Assembly (NCBI GenBank): GCA_029204225.1
Contig: CM055094.1
Location: forward strand, 9,281,234-9,345,233
Source of the DNA: Diphasiastrum complanatum
Lineage: Eukaryota > Streptophyta > Lycopodiopsida > Lycopodiales > Lycopodiaceae
DNA: 64,000 nt
Direction of reading: 5' to 3'
The position numbers and the translations under genes are program-made. This document shows positions 11,196 to 22,413 of the stretch, piece after piece. Each line of letters begins with the position of its first letter. Position 1 is the stretch's first letter. The notes beneath the pieces are model-generated. The model did no database searches and was not told the DNA's origin. It was given only the letters and a program-made list of their open reading frames with translations.

Positions 11196-12875
11196 TGTGC
11201 TGCATAGGGCGTATGGACGATGTGAGGGAACTCGGCCTCTAGCAGGACACCCATCTAAACGCAGTTGGTGGCATTGTCCGTCACCACCATAACGACATGT
11301 TGGGGGCCTATGGACAGGATGGAAGACCTGATGACATCCAGATATAACTCTCCCCCCCCCCTGCTGCAATCCACGGCCCTCAAAAACTGTGTGCCCATGC
11401 AGCTGGAGACCAAGATGTTAAGGATCGGCCTCCTCCTGACATTAGTCCAGCCATCGGACATGATGTTGCAACCATATGTGGTCTAGTGGCGGCGTAGAGG
11501 CTCCATCTCTCTAGACAAGGACTCGACCCTATCTCTCAGCATGTGTGTGTGGACAACCTTTGAACCTGGGACTCTCCAGCTAGGGCTGACACACTGTGCA
11601 AGGTAGAAGGCACTTCTGAAGGGCTCAAAGTCGGTGATGGCAAATGGAAGGTTCATCTCATAAATCAAACTGGCCACGGCCTGTGTGGCCTCTCTGTCCA
11701 TGTGCGGCTGGTGTGCGCCGCGAATGCTCTGCTGCCTAAGAACTCTCCCAGCTGGGCGACGGGTAGCGGACCTCCAGCATGGTGCACCAACTGTGACGGG
11801 AATGGATGATGACGCGATAGGCTGGGCACTAGTGGATGCATCGGCTGTAGACGTGGAATGGGGAGAGTAGGATGCACTGGCAGGGATGGGTGCAGCAGCA
11901 TAAGTGGGATGCATTGGAGGGGCAACATCTGGCATGGGATACGAAAACTGCTGGCCAAGGACGTCATCCGGATGGGAAGGGAGGGAGGAAGGGATCTCCT
12001 CAACATCCTCGAAGGCCTCGTCACTAGCATCCTGGGCCTACTCGGGTGGCGGAGAGTCCATGAGAAAGTCGTAAACTGGAGGAGTGCGAGCAACAGGACG
12101 TGGTGGTGAAACGGCAGTGGCAACTGGCGGACGCGAGGGGACGGGTTCCACCGGAATGGGTGCAGATGGGGGTGCATGTGGCGGAACTGTCTGAGGGGGA
12201 TGAGGGGCAATGGGATTGGACAAGGATGCACTCCCTCTCCTCGTGCGTGCCAGCCAAGCAGGCAACAACTCGGGGTTAGCCACGTAAGGAGTTGTGCAAA
12301 ACCGGAGCCACAAGATGTGGCCCGTAGGTGTCCAGAAGTCGCTGCCTTACGGGGACGGACATGCTGGCACACAAGGGGCAACATTTATGGTGCCACCATT
12401 TTTGGCGCGTGCACCGAGCAAGTGGCCTTTAAGGCGAGTGAGGGTGGCAACGAACTCGACCAGGCAATATCGGCAGTGCACGATCTTTGCGCCGGTCTTG
12501 TTGGACAACGTCCACCTCATCCCACAGATCGGCAAGGTTGGAATGCACCATTTCGATAGAAGGAACTGGGGGAAAAAGGCAGAGATGATCATGAATGCAA
12601 TAGGAGGCGGAAGGCTGGAAAAACCACAGCAACGGTGGAAACACCAGTAGCAGGGGCGGAAGGCAACAATCGTACGCAAAGACAGTGTGAAGGCAAGGAG
12701 GGTGCTCACAGCATGGAGGGGGCGTGATGGGCAGGGAGAGAGGCGAAGTGAGGGGGAGGGAAATATGTATTAGGTTTAAAAAAATATATATATATATATA
12801 TATTAAATAATAATTATATTATTATATTATGGTACTCGTGCCGCGGTACCGGGAACCGCGGTTCCCAGTACCACG
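11190..12875 (-). pseudogene. hAT-like transposase with BED finger and DUF659, decayed (copy H1)
   Basis: Reading the minus strand, it starts near 12551 with MVHSNLADLWDEVDVV. After a frameshift comes a BED-type zinc finger (HCRYCLVEF, then LKGHLLG). A long Pro/Ser/Thr/Ala-rich linker follows, then DREATQAVASLIYEMNLPFA (about 11690-11630), then MSDGWTNVRRR and NILVSSCMGTQFL with VVTDNATNC (DUF659, 11461-11255). The frame breaks at a TAG near 11246 and continues to HIVHTPYAAH near 11195. There the match stops against LINE sequence, so the rest of DUF659 and the hAT dimerisation domain are missing. A palindrome-rich terminus lies upstream at 12842-12875. Confidence 0.75.
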
Positions 12876-12880
12876 GCATC
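12842..12880. repeat. Palindromic terminus of hAT-like copy H1
   Basis: It contains the perfect 16-bp palindrome GGGAACCGCGGTTCCC (12851-12866) inside a longer imperfect inverted repeat (GCCGCGGTACC on the left, GGTACCACGGC-like on the right). Read on the minus strand, the outer end CGTGGTACTGGGAA resembles the end of the non-autonomous element at 17389 (CATGGTTTTGGGAA). It is therefore probably the terminal inverted repeat. Confidence 0.55.
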
Positions 12881-12890
12881 TATGATATAT

Positions 12891-12892
<2 letters not shown>

Positions 12893-12942
<50 letters not shown>
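12893..12942. repeat. (AT)n microsatellite
   Basis: An uninterrupted alternating AT run directly beside the hAT-like terminus. A second shorter AT run is at about 12783-12803. Confidence 0.95.
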
Positions 12943-12944
<2 letters not shown>

Positions 12945-14279
12945 CAAGTAGGTGTACAATCCATGAATGTGTATCCTAGGGAACTCAGTCATAATAGTGC
13001 TCATAAAGACTTGTTTCCTAGTCTTATAAGAAGAAAAAACTGTAAGTAAACAGGTGAAGCACTATAACAACATATACAAACCCAGGTTTTGAACTAAAAA
13101 AGCTGATCTACAAGAAATAAAATAATAAGCAACTGGAAAAACTACTAGGTGAAGTTTGTATCTAGATATACCATGTGGAGTATAGAACACTGTTCCGTGA
13201 CTTTTGATACAGAACGTAAAAAACATTTTGAAATTTTTAGCCCTTCTTGGTAATCATTTCTGGAGCATCATTTTTGGCAATCAATTGTGGGGCATCATCT
13301 CTGGCAATCGTTTCTGAAGCTTGGAGCAATCGATTCCCAACTACAAGTTCCGGCTGTAGAAACGCATTTTTAGGGTTAATCGGGTTTCCTCAGCACGATG
13401 ATTTTTAGCCACGGATTTCACAACCATACAAGCATAGTTTTTAAACTACTCAATTTCGCAGTACTCCAATCAATCATTACTTTTTTGCTATGGATTTCCC
13501 AGCTATACAAGTGCATTTTGAGGGCTATTGGACGATTTTTTTTTTAATACGCATCTAACAAGTTTTTAAGATTTTTATGGAATGTGTATGGAACAGCATT
13601 TGGTCCGTATGTGCCCGTTTCATACACTGGAACTATGGTGTGGAAGAAAAATAGACTTTAGCTTACTTCAAATACTGATAAGAGCGTACAGGGCGTACGA
13701 TGGCAACATTGTTATCAGTTTGAATAGATTATACAACAATATTAACAACCACAAACTTCCATATAGAATCACAACATTAATCGTATTGTAACAGTTTTGA
13801 TAGGTTGCTATGAACATTGTCAAGTTCATATACCACAAACATTAAGATTAAGTATTGTACATATATATTATGTACTTTCTATCATATATATCGATATTCA
13901 CACACTGAATTGCTCTCAATTTCAAGGTTTCCTTTGCTTATTATCCTACAGACAGATATGCACATACAAAAGGCCATTGTTGTCATAGTTCGAGCCATAG
14001 TTTTGTAGCGTACAAAACTAGCTTTGCTTGTAATTCTCACATTTGTCTTGAGTTTTTATGATTTGGAATGCTTTTGTATGCAACGGGAATGTGCGAAAAG
14101 TGCAAAAAAGCCGAAAGTCGGTGAAAGACCTATTTTCAGTCATTCTAGACCTATTGTCGCATTTCATCAGAAGTGCAAAAAATGCGAACTGTGCGACAAA
14201 CAGTTCAAATATGCAGACTTTGCGAAACTAAGTTCAAAAATGCAGCAGTCTGTAAATACCAGGGAAAATACTGAGGCTT
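12943..14279. other. About 1.3 kb with no recognisable gene
   Basis: AT-rich sequence. It contains a locally repeated word around 13250-13340 (variants of TTGGCAATCGTTTCTGAAGC and GGAGCATCAT). Short frames show no family match. Confidence 0.4.
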
Positions 14280-14640
14280 TCAAATGTAGAAACTTTGAGG
14301 TTTCTTCAAATACCTTAGAGTCTTTTGGGATTCTAATATATATCCAAGCACCCTCCTCATAGACCCTAGGTTGTCGCTTTTGATTGGCATAAAACTAGGC
14401 TCTATCCTGAGCCGTTTTTACGTTATCGTGAGCAAGAAGCAACATTTCTTGCATATCATGCAGGAAATCTACTGCTGCCTTTATGGAAAAGAGCAAATTC
14501 CATCAATCGATCCACGGCAAGACCACCTCCGGGGTTCTATCCTTCTTTTCCCCATCAAAAACCTCAGGGGTGAACAAGGGTTGATGCAATAGCTGCCTTA
14601 ACTGCGTCAATTCCTTCAAAGCATGCTGATCCTGATCTAA
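14280..14640 (-). pseudogene. Ty3/gypsy integrase C-terminal fragment
   Basis: The minus strand reads LDQDQHALKELTQLRQLLHQ from the upper end. Then come PLFTPEVFDGEK, DFLHDMQEMLLLAHDNVKTA, QDRA and FYANQKRQPRVYEEGAWIYI. The heptad-like helix followed by A-x-x-x-A-D-x-x-R-R-x-x-x-F-x-x-G-D-x-V is the segment after the catalytic core of gypsy integrases. Stops interrupt it, and no LTR was matched to it. Confidence 0.55.
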
Positions 14641-14788
14641 AACCAGAAAAAAATTAATGGTATTATTAACTGATGTGGTTTAGGAACCGCTTTGAAAGAC
14701 ATGCTAAAATTAAATGAAATAGCAATGAAAGTAACGAGATGATTACTCTAGACTACCAACTAACGCTGCATGTGGCAGTCTCTGACGA

Positions 14789-14791
<3 letters not shown>

Positions 14792-14837
<46 letters not shown>
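14792..14837. repeat. (GA)n microsatellite
   Basis: An uninterrupted run of about 23 GA units, roughly 0.8 kb downstream of the mS29 stop codon (which reads on the minus strand). No gene association is evident. Confidence 0.95.
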
Positions 14838-14839
<2 letters not shown>

Positions 14840-15609
14840 GAAAGGCAATAAAATGAAGTCCCTACATCCTCATTCAAAACAAAAAAATTCAAAGAGGATG
14901 TTGCATTGCTTCAGCTTGCTCAAAAATAAACTACAAAACACCTAGAAAAGCCATTCGGTGGCAACATGCACACTATATAGTAAAGATAGAGAAAACTAGC
15001 CTAAACTAACTGGCCGCAACTTATACATAACGAGTGCACAGACTAAACTGATCTTTTGTTGCAAGAAAAGACTTAAGCAGGATGAATCTACACGTTAGGA
15101 TTTGAATTCTGAATATAGTTCAACTTTCAGAAGAAGTGCAAAGAGGATAAGCCAAGACTTTGAATCATGCCTTTTTGTGGACAGTGCATCTTGGTTTCCA
15201 AGGGGAGCTTGAACCTGGGACCAAAGAAACTTTGGATGCCAAGCTAACCAACTAAGCCAACCCTTGCATCTTCTTGTGGACAATGGCTCTTCTAAGATAT
15301 AAATGCACTCTTAAATGTGTTCTTTAAGGCAGGGAGGCATCCAAACAGAGATCTCGAATGAAGAAAACTAACAGATTTTGAAGACTCCCTGCTTACTCAA
15401 ACATTTCAAACATTAATTATTCTAAAATAATAAAATGTAGCTACAGAAATTGCATTTCGTTCAGAGGAGGGTTTTATTGGTAGACATAAGTGATTTTAGT
15501 GCAACAAAAGTGTTTCAAGCTAGTTTTCACATTTCATCCAATTGGCGATTATGCTTGTAAGCTCAGTTTAAAAAGGCTTAATACAAGAAACTTAAAAATT
15601 ACTCACAGT

Positions 15610-15715
15610 TCACATCAGACGAGCTAGAGTCCTCAATTCACTTCCATTTCCATTTGTCAAGAAAAATAGCTTATTCACATCCTGATCCGTGGGTGGATTT
15701 GAAGCTAGCTTTTGC
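15610..15715 (-). CDS. DAP3: mS29/DAP3 mitoribosomal protein, last coding exon
   Basis: The first base (G) completes the Met codon of the previous exon. The exon then reads QKLASNPPTDQDVNKLFFLT, NGNGSELRTLARLM and stop (TGA, 15612-15610). The family C-terminus has the same shape: YY...QKL, then a hydrophobic strand, S/TNGNGxE, and L-x-x-L/F-M/L before the stop. The acceptor is TTTCTTGTAG. Summed over the five confident exons, the window encodes about 287 C-terminal residues, against roughly 400 or more for full-length plant proteins. A possible donor (ACT/GTGAGT) lies right after the stop and may mark a 3' UTR intron. No poly(A) signal was assigned. Confidence 0.86.
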
Positions 15716-17388
15716 CTACAAGAAATTGCCATAAGAAGAATTGCAATTAGAAACAGATATCCAGATTGACTACCATAAATTTACAGCACTTGATCACTAA
15801 AAATTTCTCGCACTTAAGATAGACATAAAAGATTAAATATATTCAGATTATTTAGACAATAATTAACTGACTATAACCTATGTTTCCAATTCACAAACAA
15901 ATATTGAAAGGAAAGGACTGTGCTGAAACCAACGGCTGAATGAGTTACACTATTAGATTCAAAATGGGTAGTGAATAGACAATGTACAAAAAACTCATTT
16001 TAACTTACTGCCGTAATAAAGAAGAAGAAGACCCAAACTCAACAAAGCGCAATTCAAGGATTAACAACCATATTCTTTACATAAATGGAAAAGGGACAAA
16101 TGGCTTACATTAGAAGGAGCTAGCATGCTGGAAAACATGATCATAGTTCCACCTAGGACATTAACATTCAGCAAGGTATAGAAAGAGAACAAAGGAGCTG
16201 TTGGAAACTGTATTTTATAAGTTTCTGATAAGTAAGTAGCTCGCCCTTGCCCTGAGCTTTAGTTCAAGATGGCAAGCTCCACATGACTAGCTCTCAAATC
16301 CAATTCATCTTCTGGTTTGAATTTATTTGATACTTGAATCTCTCAAATGGATTTTTTTGGTACCAATAAAATGCCAATTAATAGGAGGTTTAAGTATTAT
16401 CGAGTTCCCCCCGCCCCCCATAGTGATCCGAACGATCATTTGAAACATCATTCTAGACAAGGTTTTATATGTAATTCAAGATTCCTGATAAAAATAATAA
16501 GGCACATGGTCTCAACTTCATCTTCAGATCATCATTACATGAAAAGAGGCTATACCACAAAATATGTCTGAACTAGTTAAGTACTTAATGTTATAATCAT
16601 GTTATGTTGATACTTGAGCCTTACTAGTTGCTATTGGATCCATTAACTAGATGGTTTATGGAAGGGCCCAATTTTTGCCCCTGGTTCATTCTGTCAGAGT
16701 TATGAACCAGATCAAGGACGGAGCACAACACAAAAAAAGGGTAGACAGCAAAATCATGGTCGTATGACAACCCCCAAACATGATCACAGTACAAATCATA
16801 GTATGTTTGTTTGCAGGCCATCAAGCAAACGATTAACTACACATCTACTACAAAGAATTCAGAAAATTGGAATCATCAACTATACAAAGCCAAAAGTCAC
16901 CCTGCTTATAATGTTTTGGAAGCCCTTGAGGGAACCTTCCAAGAAGCTGCCATATTAGGGCATCACCATGGCATGGGTTAAGCGCCATGGCAGCATAGAT
17001 GGCCATGAATGTCATTTAATCAGGAGCAACAGATAGAACCAAATGTGGTGGTGTAGATGTTGATGCCTTAAAGCCATGGGCTCAAAATGTAGAAACTATG
17101 GCAGAGACAACCGGACGGACAAAGACGCCATCCTAACTAGTAGGAGATGGTTTAGCATCTACAAATAAACTCCAAGTCAGGTGTATAGCCCATGGTAGCC
17201 ATGAAATAACAATAGGAAATTGAAAAGAGCTCAATTATATATGAGTGTGTATGTGCGTGTGTGTAGGGGGGTGTGTGTGTTACATCCATCGTTGACTAGG
17301 TTTATGCTAGGGTTAGCAAGAATAATTCACCTTAATGCTAGCATACGATAGTTGGTATTGAACCTCTGGTTAAGGATACCCTTAGTGG

Positions 17389-18270
17389 CATGGTTTTGGG
17401 AAATGAAAATTTCCCACTCAGGAAACGCAGCCCCCTCGGGAAACAAGAAACGGGATACGGGAAACAGAGAAATAATACATCATCGTATGACATCATCTAG
17501 AATCATAGAATTAATGAGCCGTGGGCGGTTCACCACGGTTCTGAGAACCGTACGGTTCTCAAACCGTACCACGGTTCATGAACCGTGATACGGTTCACCC
17601 CACGGTTCTACTATAGAAAATTCAAATCATGCATCATACAATATGTTACGTAGCACATAAGAAGCTTGAAACATTAAGAAAGTCGCTTTTTTAGTGTTCA
17701 AAACTTCAAAATTAACACTTCAATTGTCATTTAAGTTCACAACTTAAAAGACAAGAGTTAGCACTACTTAAGATTGTTGCATGGTTCCAAGACTCAAGAG
17801 TTGTGGGACCCCCCGGCAGGATTCCGACCTGCTTCAGGTAAGATTCCGGCCATTTTAGGCCATTTTCAGGCAAAAACACTTTCTTGCAGCATTCTAGGTC
17901 GTTTTCTTACTGTTTTCTGAAAAGAGCGTTTCCAGTCAAAATCGTAATTGTTTCCAGCTCAAGTTCGAAAAAAAAGTTTTGTGGGACCCCCAGCAGGATT
18001 CCGACCTGTTTCAGGTGAGAAATGGCCATTTCCAAGCCATTTTCAGGCAGAAATACTTTCTCGCAACATGCTAGGTCAGTTTTTAAGGGTTTAAAAACAA
18101 AACGTTTCCCAACAAAAGGTGTGTGGGAAACGCGTTTCCCTGATGGGGAAACAACCATTTCCAAGGGGTCGTTTCCCAAGGGTGTTTCCCATGTTCGGGG
18201 AAACAAGGCATGCTGAGAAATGCGTTTCCCAGCCAGAAAGCGCCGGGAAAAGCGTTTCCCCAATACTATG
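17389..18270. mobile_element. Non-autonomous hAT-like element with 8-bp target duplication
   Basis: The element is flanked by a perfect 8-bp direct repeat CTTAGTGG (17381-17388 and 18271-18278), the hAT-superfamily target length. Its ends are inverted repeats: CATGGTTTTGGGAAA on the left, and CATAGTATTGGGGAAA read inward from the right. Subterminal zones are dense in GGGAAACG/CGTTTCCC (17400-17470 and 18090-18260). A cluster of ACGGTTC/GAACCGT palindromes lies at 17517-17600. No transposase coding is present, so it would need one supplied in trans. It lies in the last intron of mS29. Confidence 0.75.
17802..18083. repeat. Internal direct duplication inside the hAT-like element
   Basis: Two copies of about 100 bp, starting TGTGGGACCCCC then GGCAGGATTCCGACCTG or a close variant, begin at 17802 and 17980 (period 178). 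They are similar but not identical: CTTCAGGTAAG against TTTCAGGTGAG, for example. Confidence 0.8.
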
Positions 18271-19079
18271 CTTAGTGGTAAGGACTATGACTTCAGAATT
18301 TGGATAAGTCACAGAACCACCAGCGTGAACATGCATGGAGAGTTGTTAATGCCATAAGCACTTGTGGAAATATGGCTTCGGCTAGTGGGCTTGGACATTC
18401 GTCAGCATTCATTCCCCGGGTGTGAGGCCTGGACTATGGGATAGGCCTATAGATCCTCCAACATTTAGGTGTTTCAATTTGAGTCTATGATGGTCTCTTC
18501 CTCTCAAATAATCTTCCCTATAGAAGCTTCTATGACAACTTTCTCAACCAAGGCTAAAGCTTTTTGGCCTAGAGGTCTCTTTAGTTAGATCCTTAAAAAA
18601 ATTGACTCCTAAATAGTCTCATAAAAACAGGGATAGGAAAGACATTCATATTTCAGTTGGGAACGTAAAGGTTACAAAGGGTGGAAGGAACCAATATGTA
18701 CATTACATTATCAATGTATTGTTCATAACATCATAGTAACCCTAGTGCCAAGGGAGGGAAATAGGGGATACTAGAACACTGGTCAGCTCTTCAAAACTCA
18801 AGGGGATCGACCACTTCACAAAATAGTTATGGCAGTCCCCATCCAGTAGAGTTGTCGTTCCCTGATATCTTGCATAGATGAAACTGTGAACATTTAGAAA
18901 ACACCATCACAATAATCACTCCAAAGTCTTGGTTGATAGATTATCGGGGTTCAAATTATGGACTAGCAAATCCTTGCTGGTTTCCAAAATAACAAACAAA
19001 AACACAGTAGTATCCATCAGCGTTAAGAAATCCAAAAAGTGCTAAGAACTAGGAGATAAGCAAAAAGCAGGACACTCAC
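18271..19079. other. Intron sequence, nothing recognised
   Basis: Part of the mS29 intron between 15716 and 19079. I saw no coding motif, LTR or structured repeat. Confidence 0.5.
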
Positions 19080-19255
19080 ATGTGATAGTACTCAAGAGCT
19101 GAAGAGGTCTCCTTAATGTTGAACCGATGGATACGGAAACGGGCTTTCCTAGGAACTCCAGGCAACTGTTTAGGTAGCTTTCCTACTGCTGTTGAATGTG
19201 AAAATGCTGACACATAAAATGGAGAACCTTCCTCCATCTTGCGAAATGCATTTAC
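19080..19255 (-). CDS. DAP3: mS29/DAP3 mitoribosomal protein, exon with SAFSHSTAVGKL
   Basis: An exon of 58 codons plus 2 nt. It begins VNAFRKMEEG, continues with SAFSHSTAVGKLPKQLPGVP, and ends SALEYYH plus a split Met codon. FSHSTAVGKL is a hallmark of the C-terminal half of plant mS29. The acceptor is CTGCTATTTCAG and the donor is CACAT/GTGAGT, so the Met codon is completed by the first base of the next exon. No disruptions were seen. The downstream intron (15716-19079) carries the non-autonomous hAT element at 17389-18270. Confidence 0.88.
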
Positions 19256-19583
19256 CTGAAATAGCAGGGCCAGATGAATTTACACACTCGAAAACGATCC
19301 CAGCTAATTATCGTGCTTGGTAAATTTTACCATTGAAGATTGCTCCATTCAAATAGAATATGTTGACTTTCCTTAGCGTGTTATGTTAAATTTGAATAAT
19401 TCAAGTCACAAAACCCATGACACAGAATTTTGACAACTCTGAGCACTGATGAAGTAACACATGACTCCTTAAAAAAAATTTAAGAAAAAGACTATTGGTT
19501 ACACAGCTCCCACTTGCTGCTATGAGGACATTTTTTAAAAAATTACAATGGAGAATAGAATAAGGAAAATCGATCAAACTTAC

Positions 19584-19670
19584 GGACATCATAATCTCAA
19601 AGAGGAAAATTGACGATTCATAAGCCTTCAGAATGAGCTTATACTGTTCGACACAAGTGTAGGAGAGGAG
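19584..19670 (-). CDS. Possible cassette exon within the mS29/DAP3 gene
   Basis: An open 87-nt, phase-0 segment (LLSYTCVEQYKLIL..., ending FLFEIMMS). It has a good acceptor with a polypyrimidine run (TCTCTTTTTCAG) and a good donor (TCC/GTAAGT). It lies between two exons that join perfectly without it: RELAM followed by VNAFRKM matches the family. I recognise no homology to mS29 in these 29 residues. It could be an alternatively spliced in-frame insert, or chance. Splice signals and frame are seen directly; use is unproven. Confidence 0.3.
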
Positions 19671-19871
19671 CTGAAAAAGAGAGCTCAAGTAAAAGCAAAT
19701 TACTGCCTAACACTTAAAAACTTGATAAATTTAAGCTCGGTTACAGGTCCAATGGGTCCAGTGCACGTTAAGCAACATGCAGACTTGGGTACAAGAAAAT
19801 TCAGGAATCACATGAATTGTAGTGTTTTGAATATGCTTTGACAAAAGAAATGGCTGCAGCTGAATATGTAC

Positions 19872-19958
19872 CATAGCAAGTTCTCTTGCATGAATAGGTC
19901 GCCGTTTGCGTGGACCCATGTATTGATGATATTCACTGAAAGTAAACCAACTATTGAA
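19872..19958 (-). CDS. DAP3: mS29/DAP3 mitoribosomal protein, 29-codon exon
   Basis: A short phase-0 exon of 87 nt that follows AIDQ of the previous exon. It reads FNSWFTFSEY, then RRPIHARELAM. The pattern AID followed by N-WFTFSE and RPIHAREL is highly characteristic of plant mS29. The acceptor is GTCTATGCAG and the donor ATG/GTACAT. The intron upstream is about 14.1 kb and contains the near-complete copia element and several relics. The intron downstream to the next family-matching exon is only 616 bp. It contains one extra possible exon, listed separately. Confidence 0.88.
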
Positions 19959-20871
19959 CTGCATAGACAAGACACCAATTAAGCCTCTCTCTCAGAGATA
20001 GAGATGCCTCCTCTAAAACTACTGTGCCTTTAAAAAATAACAATACACATGCATGAGAAGAGAGACAGACATATTTCCTGTTCCAAAACGGATGCCTAAA
20101 TTGTGAACAACAGACATCCATGAGTGGATGCTTCAAATTTCAAGTGCCATAGGATCTCCATCATCACATTTAACTGGACCTGACACATACTTATTGCACT
20201 GTAGGCATCCCCACATCACTTTCAATAATTAAAATAAAACCCAAACAATATCACCACATCACCTTCAGACAATTTAACTGATGCCCTTTATCACAAACCA
20301 CAGACAAGCATTTTAAAGCACTTGTTTCGGAACACAATTCAAACTCCCTTTTTTCAAATTCATGTATAATAGCATATATGGCTAGCCTATGCATATCTAA
20401 GACTCTAAATTTCAAATTTGTAAATGGATTATACTCAACGATTTCGTATACAGGATTCTATACTATGGACAGATTACACGCATCTAAGTTCTACAATATA
20501 AATTCTATGGATGTATGTGGTTCTCTTAATCAGATAAAGAAGTCTTCCCACCTTTCCTTCCAACTCAAAAGGCTCACTGATTCTTTGAATAGACTATTCG
20601 TGTAATACATGTACAAAAATGATGACACTTTCTACGTGTTCACTGATTGATGTTCGTCAACTTGACTCTCCGTTCACTTCATCACGACAAGGATTCTTGT
20701 GTGTCATTTTTTTACTACAAAGAATCTAATATTTAGTGCCTGCAGTCCCTATTTGCTGCAAATGCAAACCAGCATAGATGCTACTTGATGCTTTTGTTCT
20801 CTGTGGATGATAATAGAGCTAGTATGATCTCAATGGATAAGACATCTCAAAAGACAAATTGAGTAAAGAAT

Positions 20872-21290
20872 CCATTGATCCTGGGCAGATGTGCTTAAAG
20901 GTCCTAATATTGTTGTTCTACCACCTCCACCTTCATTTATCTCAACTACGTTCACCAAGAGCCGTTTGCGAGAGCAAAAGGCTTTTAATGTCCGAGCCAG
21001 AGGTATTACGAACTCCCATGATGCTGTTGGTGAAGCTAAAAAGTTTCTTGAAGAGAGTCTTCAACACCACCACAAGGATATGGATACGGCCTAAGAAAGA
21101 CCCAGATACTCTTGTCATACGCTTTGCATCTGCAACTAGTCGTCATGAAGTGCTAGGGAAGGGATCTACACTGCGGGGCACCACGGTATACCTAGATGAA
21201 GACCTTACTTTCATTCAGGTTCAAGAACGGAAAAAAGTAAAACAGGAGGCTCTAACAAATGGAAAGCGATTATAGCGATGGTATCATTCG
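20872..21290 (+). pseudogene. LINE ORF1 fragment
   Basis: It reads SWADVLKGPNIVVLPPPPSF, then KAFNVRARGI and EAKKFLEESLQ. After a frameshift near 21090 it reads DPDTLVIRFASATSRHEVL, then TVYLDEDLTFIQVQERKKVK. The SWA-VL motif, RRM-like core and YxDxDLT tail correspond in order to the ORF1 at 7389-8354, but sequence identity is low, so it is a different LINE subfamily. Stops follow at 21273. Confidence 0.65.
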
Positions 21291-22026
21291 TTTTTTAGAT
21301 ATTAAACCTACTGCTATTAATGAAATATCTAAGATTGTTCAGAGTTAGTGAGAGAGTTAGAGCACTAAAGAGATGCCAGTTGAATATGTAAATGGTCTTC
21401 GTACCATATAACCCTGGACATTATCCTCTTCTTAGTTAGTTGATCAATTTTCAGTCCAAAATTCAAATTTGGAGTAACTTTGGGGCAAAATTTTCTGCAT
21501 CACTTTGGCCTATCAAACTGCAAGTTTCCAGCTTGTGGAGGTGTGCGAAAGGGTCTACATATTGTCAATTTGATGCATCCCAAATTTTAAAGCTTTTCAA
21601 AAGGTAAAAGGTCACCTTTTGGACTTCTAGACAACCAGGGGTAGCCACCAATCATCCCCACCATCTTTCTGTATCAAGGGAGCACTCTATCTTTCTTTGG
21701 TTGCTAGTATTAGTTTGCTATTTGGTCAAATTTTACCACTTTTCTTCTTGTACCTTCTTTTGAGTGAAAAAAGAGTGTGTAAATTATAACTTGAGAGAAA
21801 AGTGAGGTGGTTTTAAAAAAATGTTGAACATTTTAAAACCTGTAACCATCAATTTTCAAGTAATTTATGATCTTTTTGTTGCTATAGCTTCTTATTTCAG
21901 CCTTTGTTTTCTTTCTCTTTTTGATTTTCCTTTGTAATTTGCTATGTTGAGATGGACTCCATTGAAGAACAAGTTCCAATCACAACTTCACATCTCTTTC
22001 GTCAAGTCCACAACATAAACCACAAT
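21291..22026. other. No recognisable gene
   Basis: About 0.7 kb of AT-rich sequence between the LINE ORF1 fragment and the copia relic. No motif was recognised on either strand. Confidence 0.4.
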
Positions 22027-22413
22027 TCACCATAGATAATAATCTGTCATTGATTCTCTTGTATCCATTTTCAAAGTGTTTAGCTTATTAGTTAAGAACA
22101 AAACCCTAGATTGATTTACATTCTCGTACAAATTCTTAAGAATATCCCAAGCTTCCTTGGGTTCAAAAGCATCTCTCATATGTGAAATAATCATATCTTT
22201 TACTGATAAGTTAATATGTGATAAGCTTTTCTTCGCCATTTCATATACTCTCTCACTGCTCTATCAGTTGTGGGAGGAATTTCAGCACCTGTATCAATAT
22301 CCCAATATTCTCAATCAATGAAAATATTTTGCATCTTGAATTTCCAGATGCTAAAATTTGTGCCGTCAAGTTTACTTGTCTTGGATACTACTGCATCATT
22401 TAAATTTGCCATT
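22027..22413 (-). pseudogene. Ty1/copia Gag N-terminus relic
   Basis: From an ATG near 22413 the minus strand reads SKTSKLDGTNFSIWKFKMQN. After breaks it reads LSHINLSVKDMIISHM, EPKEAWDILKNLYENVNQSR and LFLTNKLNTLKM. This is the classic copia Gag start (KLDGTNF-x-x-WKFKM, then AWDxLxxxYE, then LxxxLxxLKM). The frame breaks several times and the match ends near 22027, so most of Gag and all of Pol are gone. It is a different family from the copia at 23.9-29.1 kb. Confidence 0.72.

Noticed and set aside
14024-14362. Plus-strand frame with several Cys residues (CKKCELCDKQF)
   Set aside because: The Cys spacing suggested a zinc finger, but no full motif is present and its 3' part overlaps the gypsy integrase fragment on the other strand.
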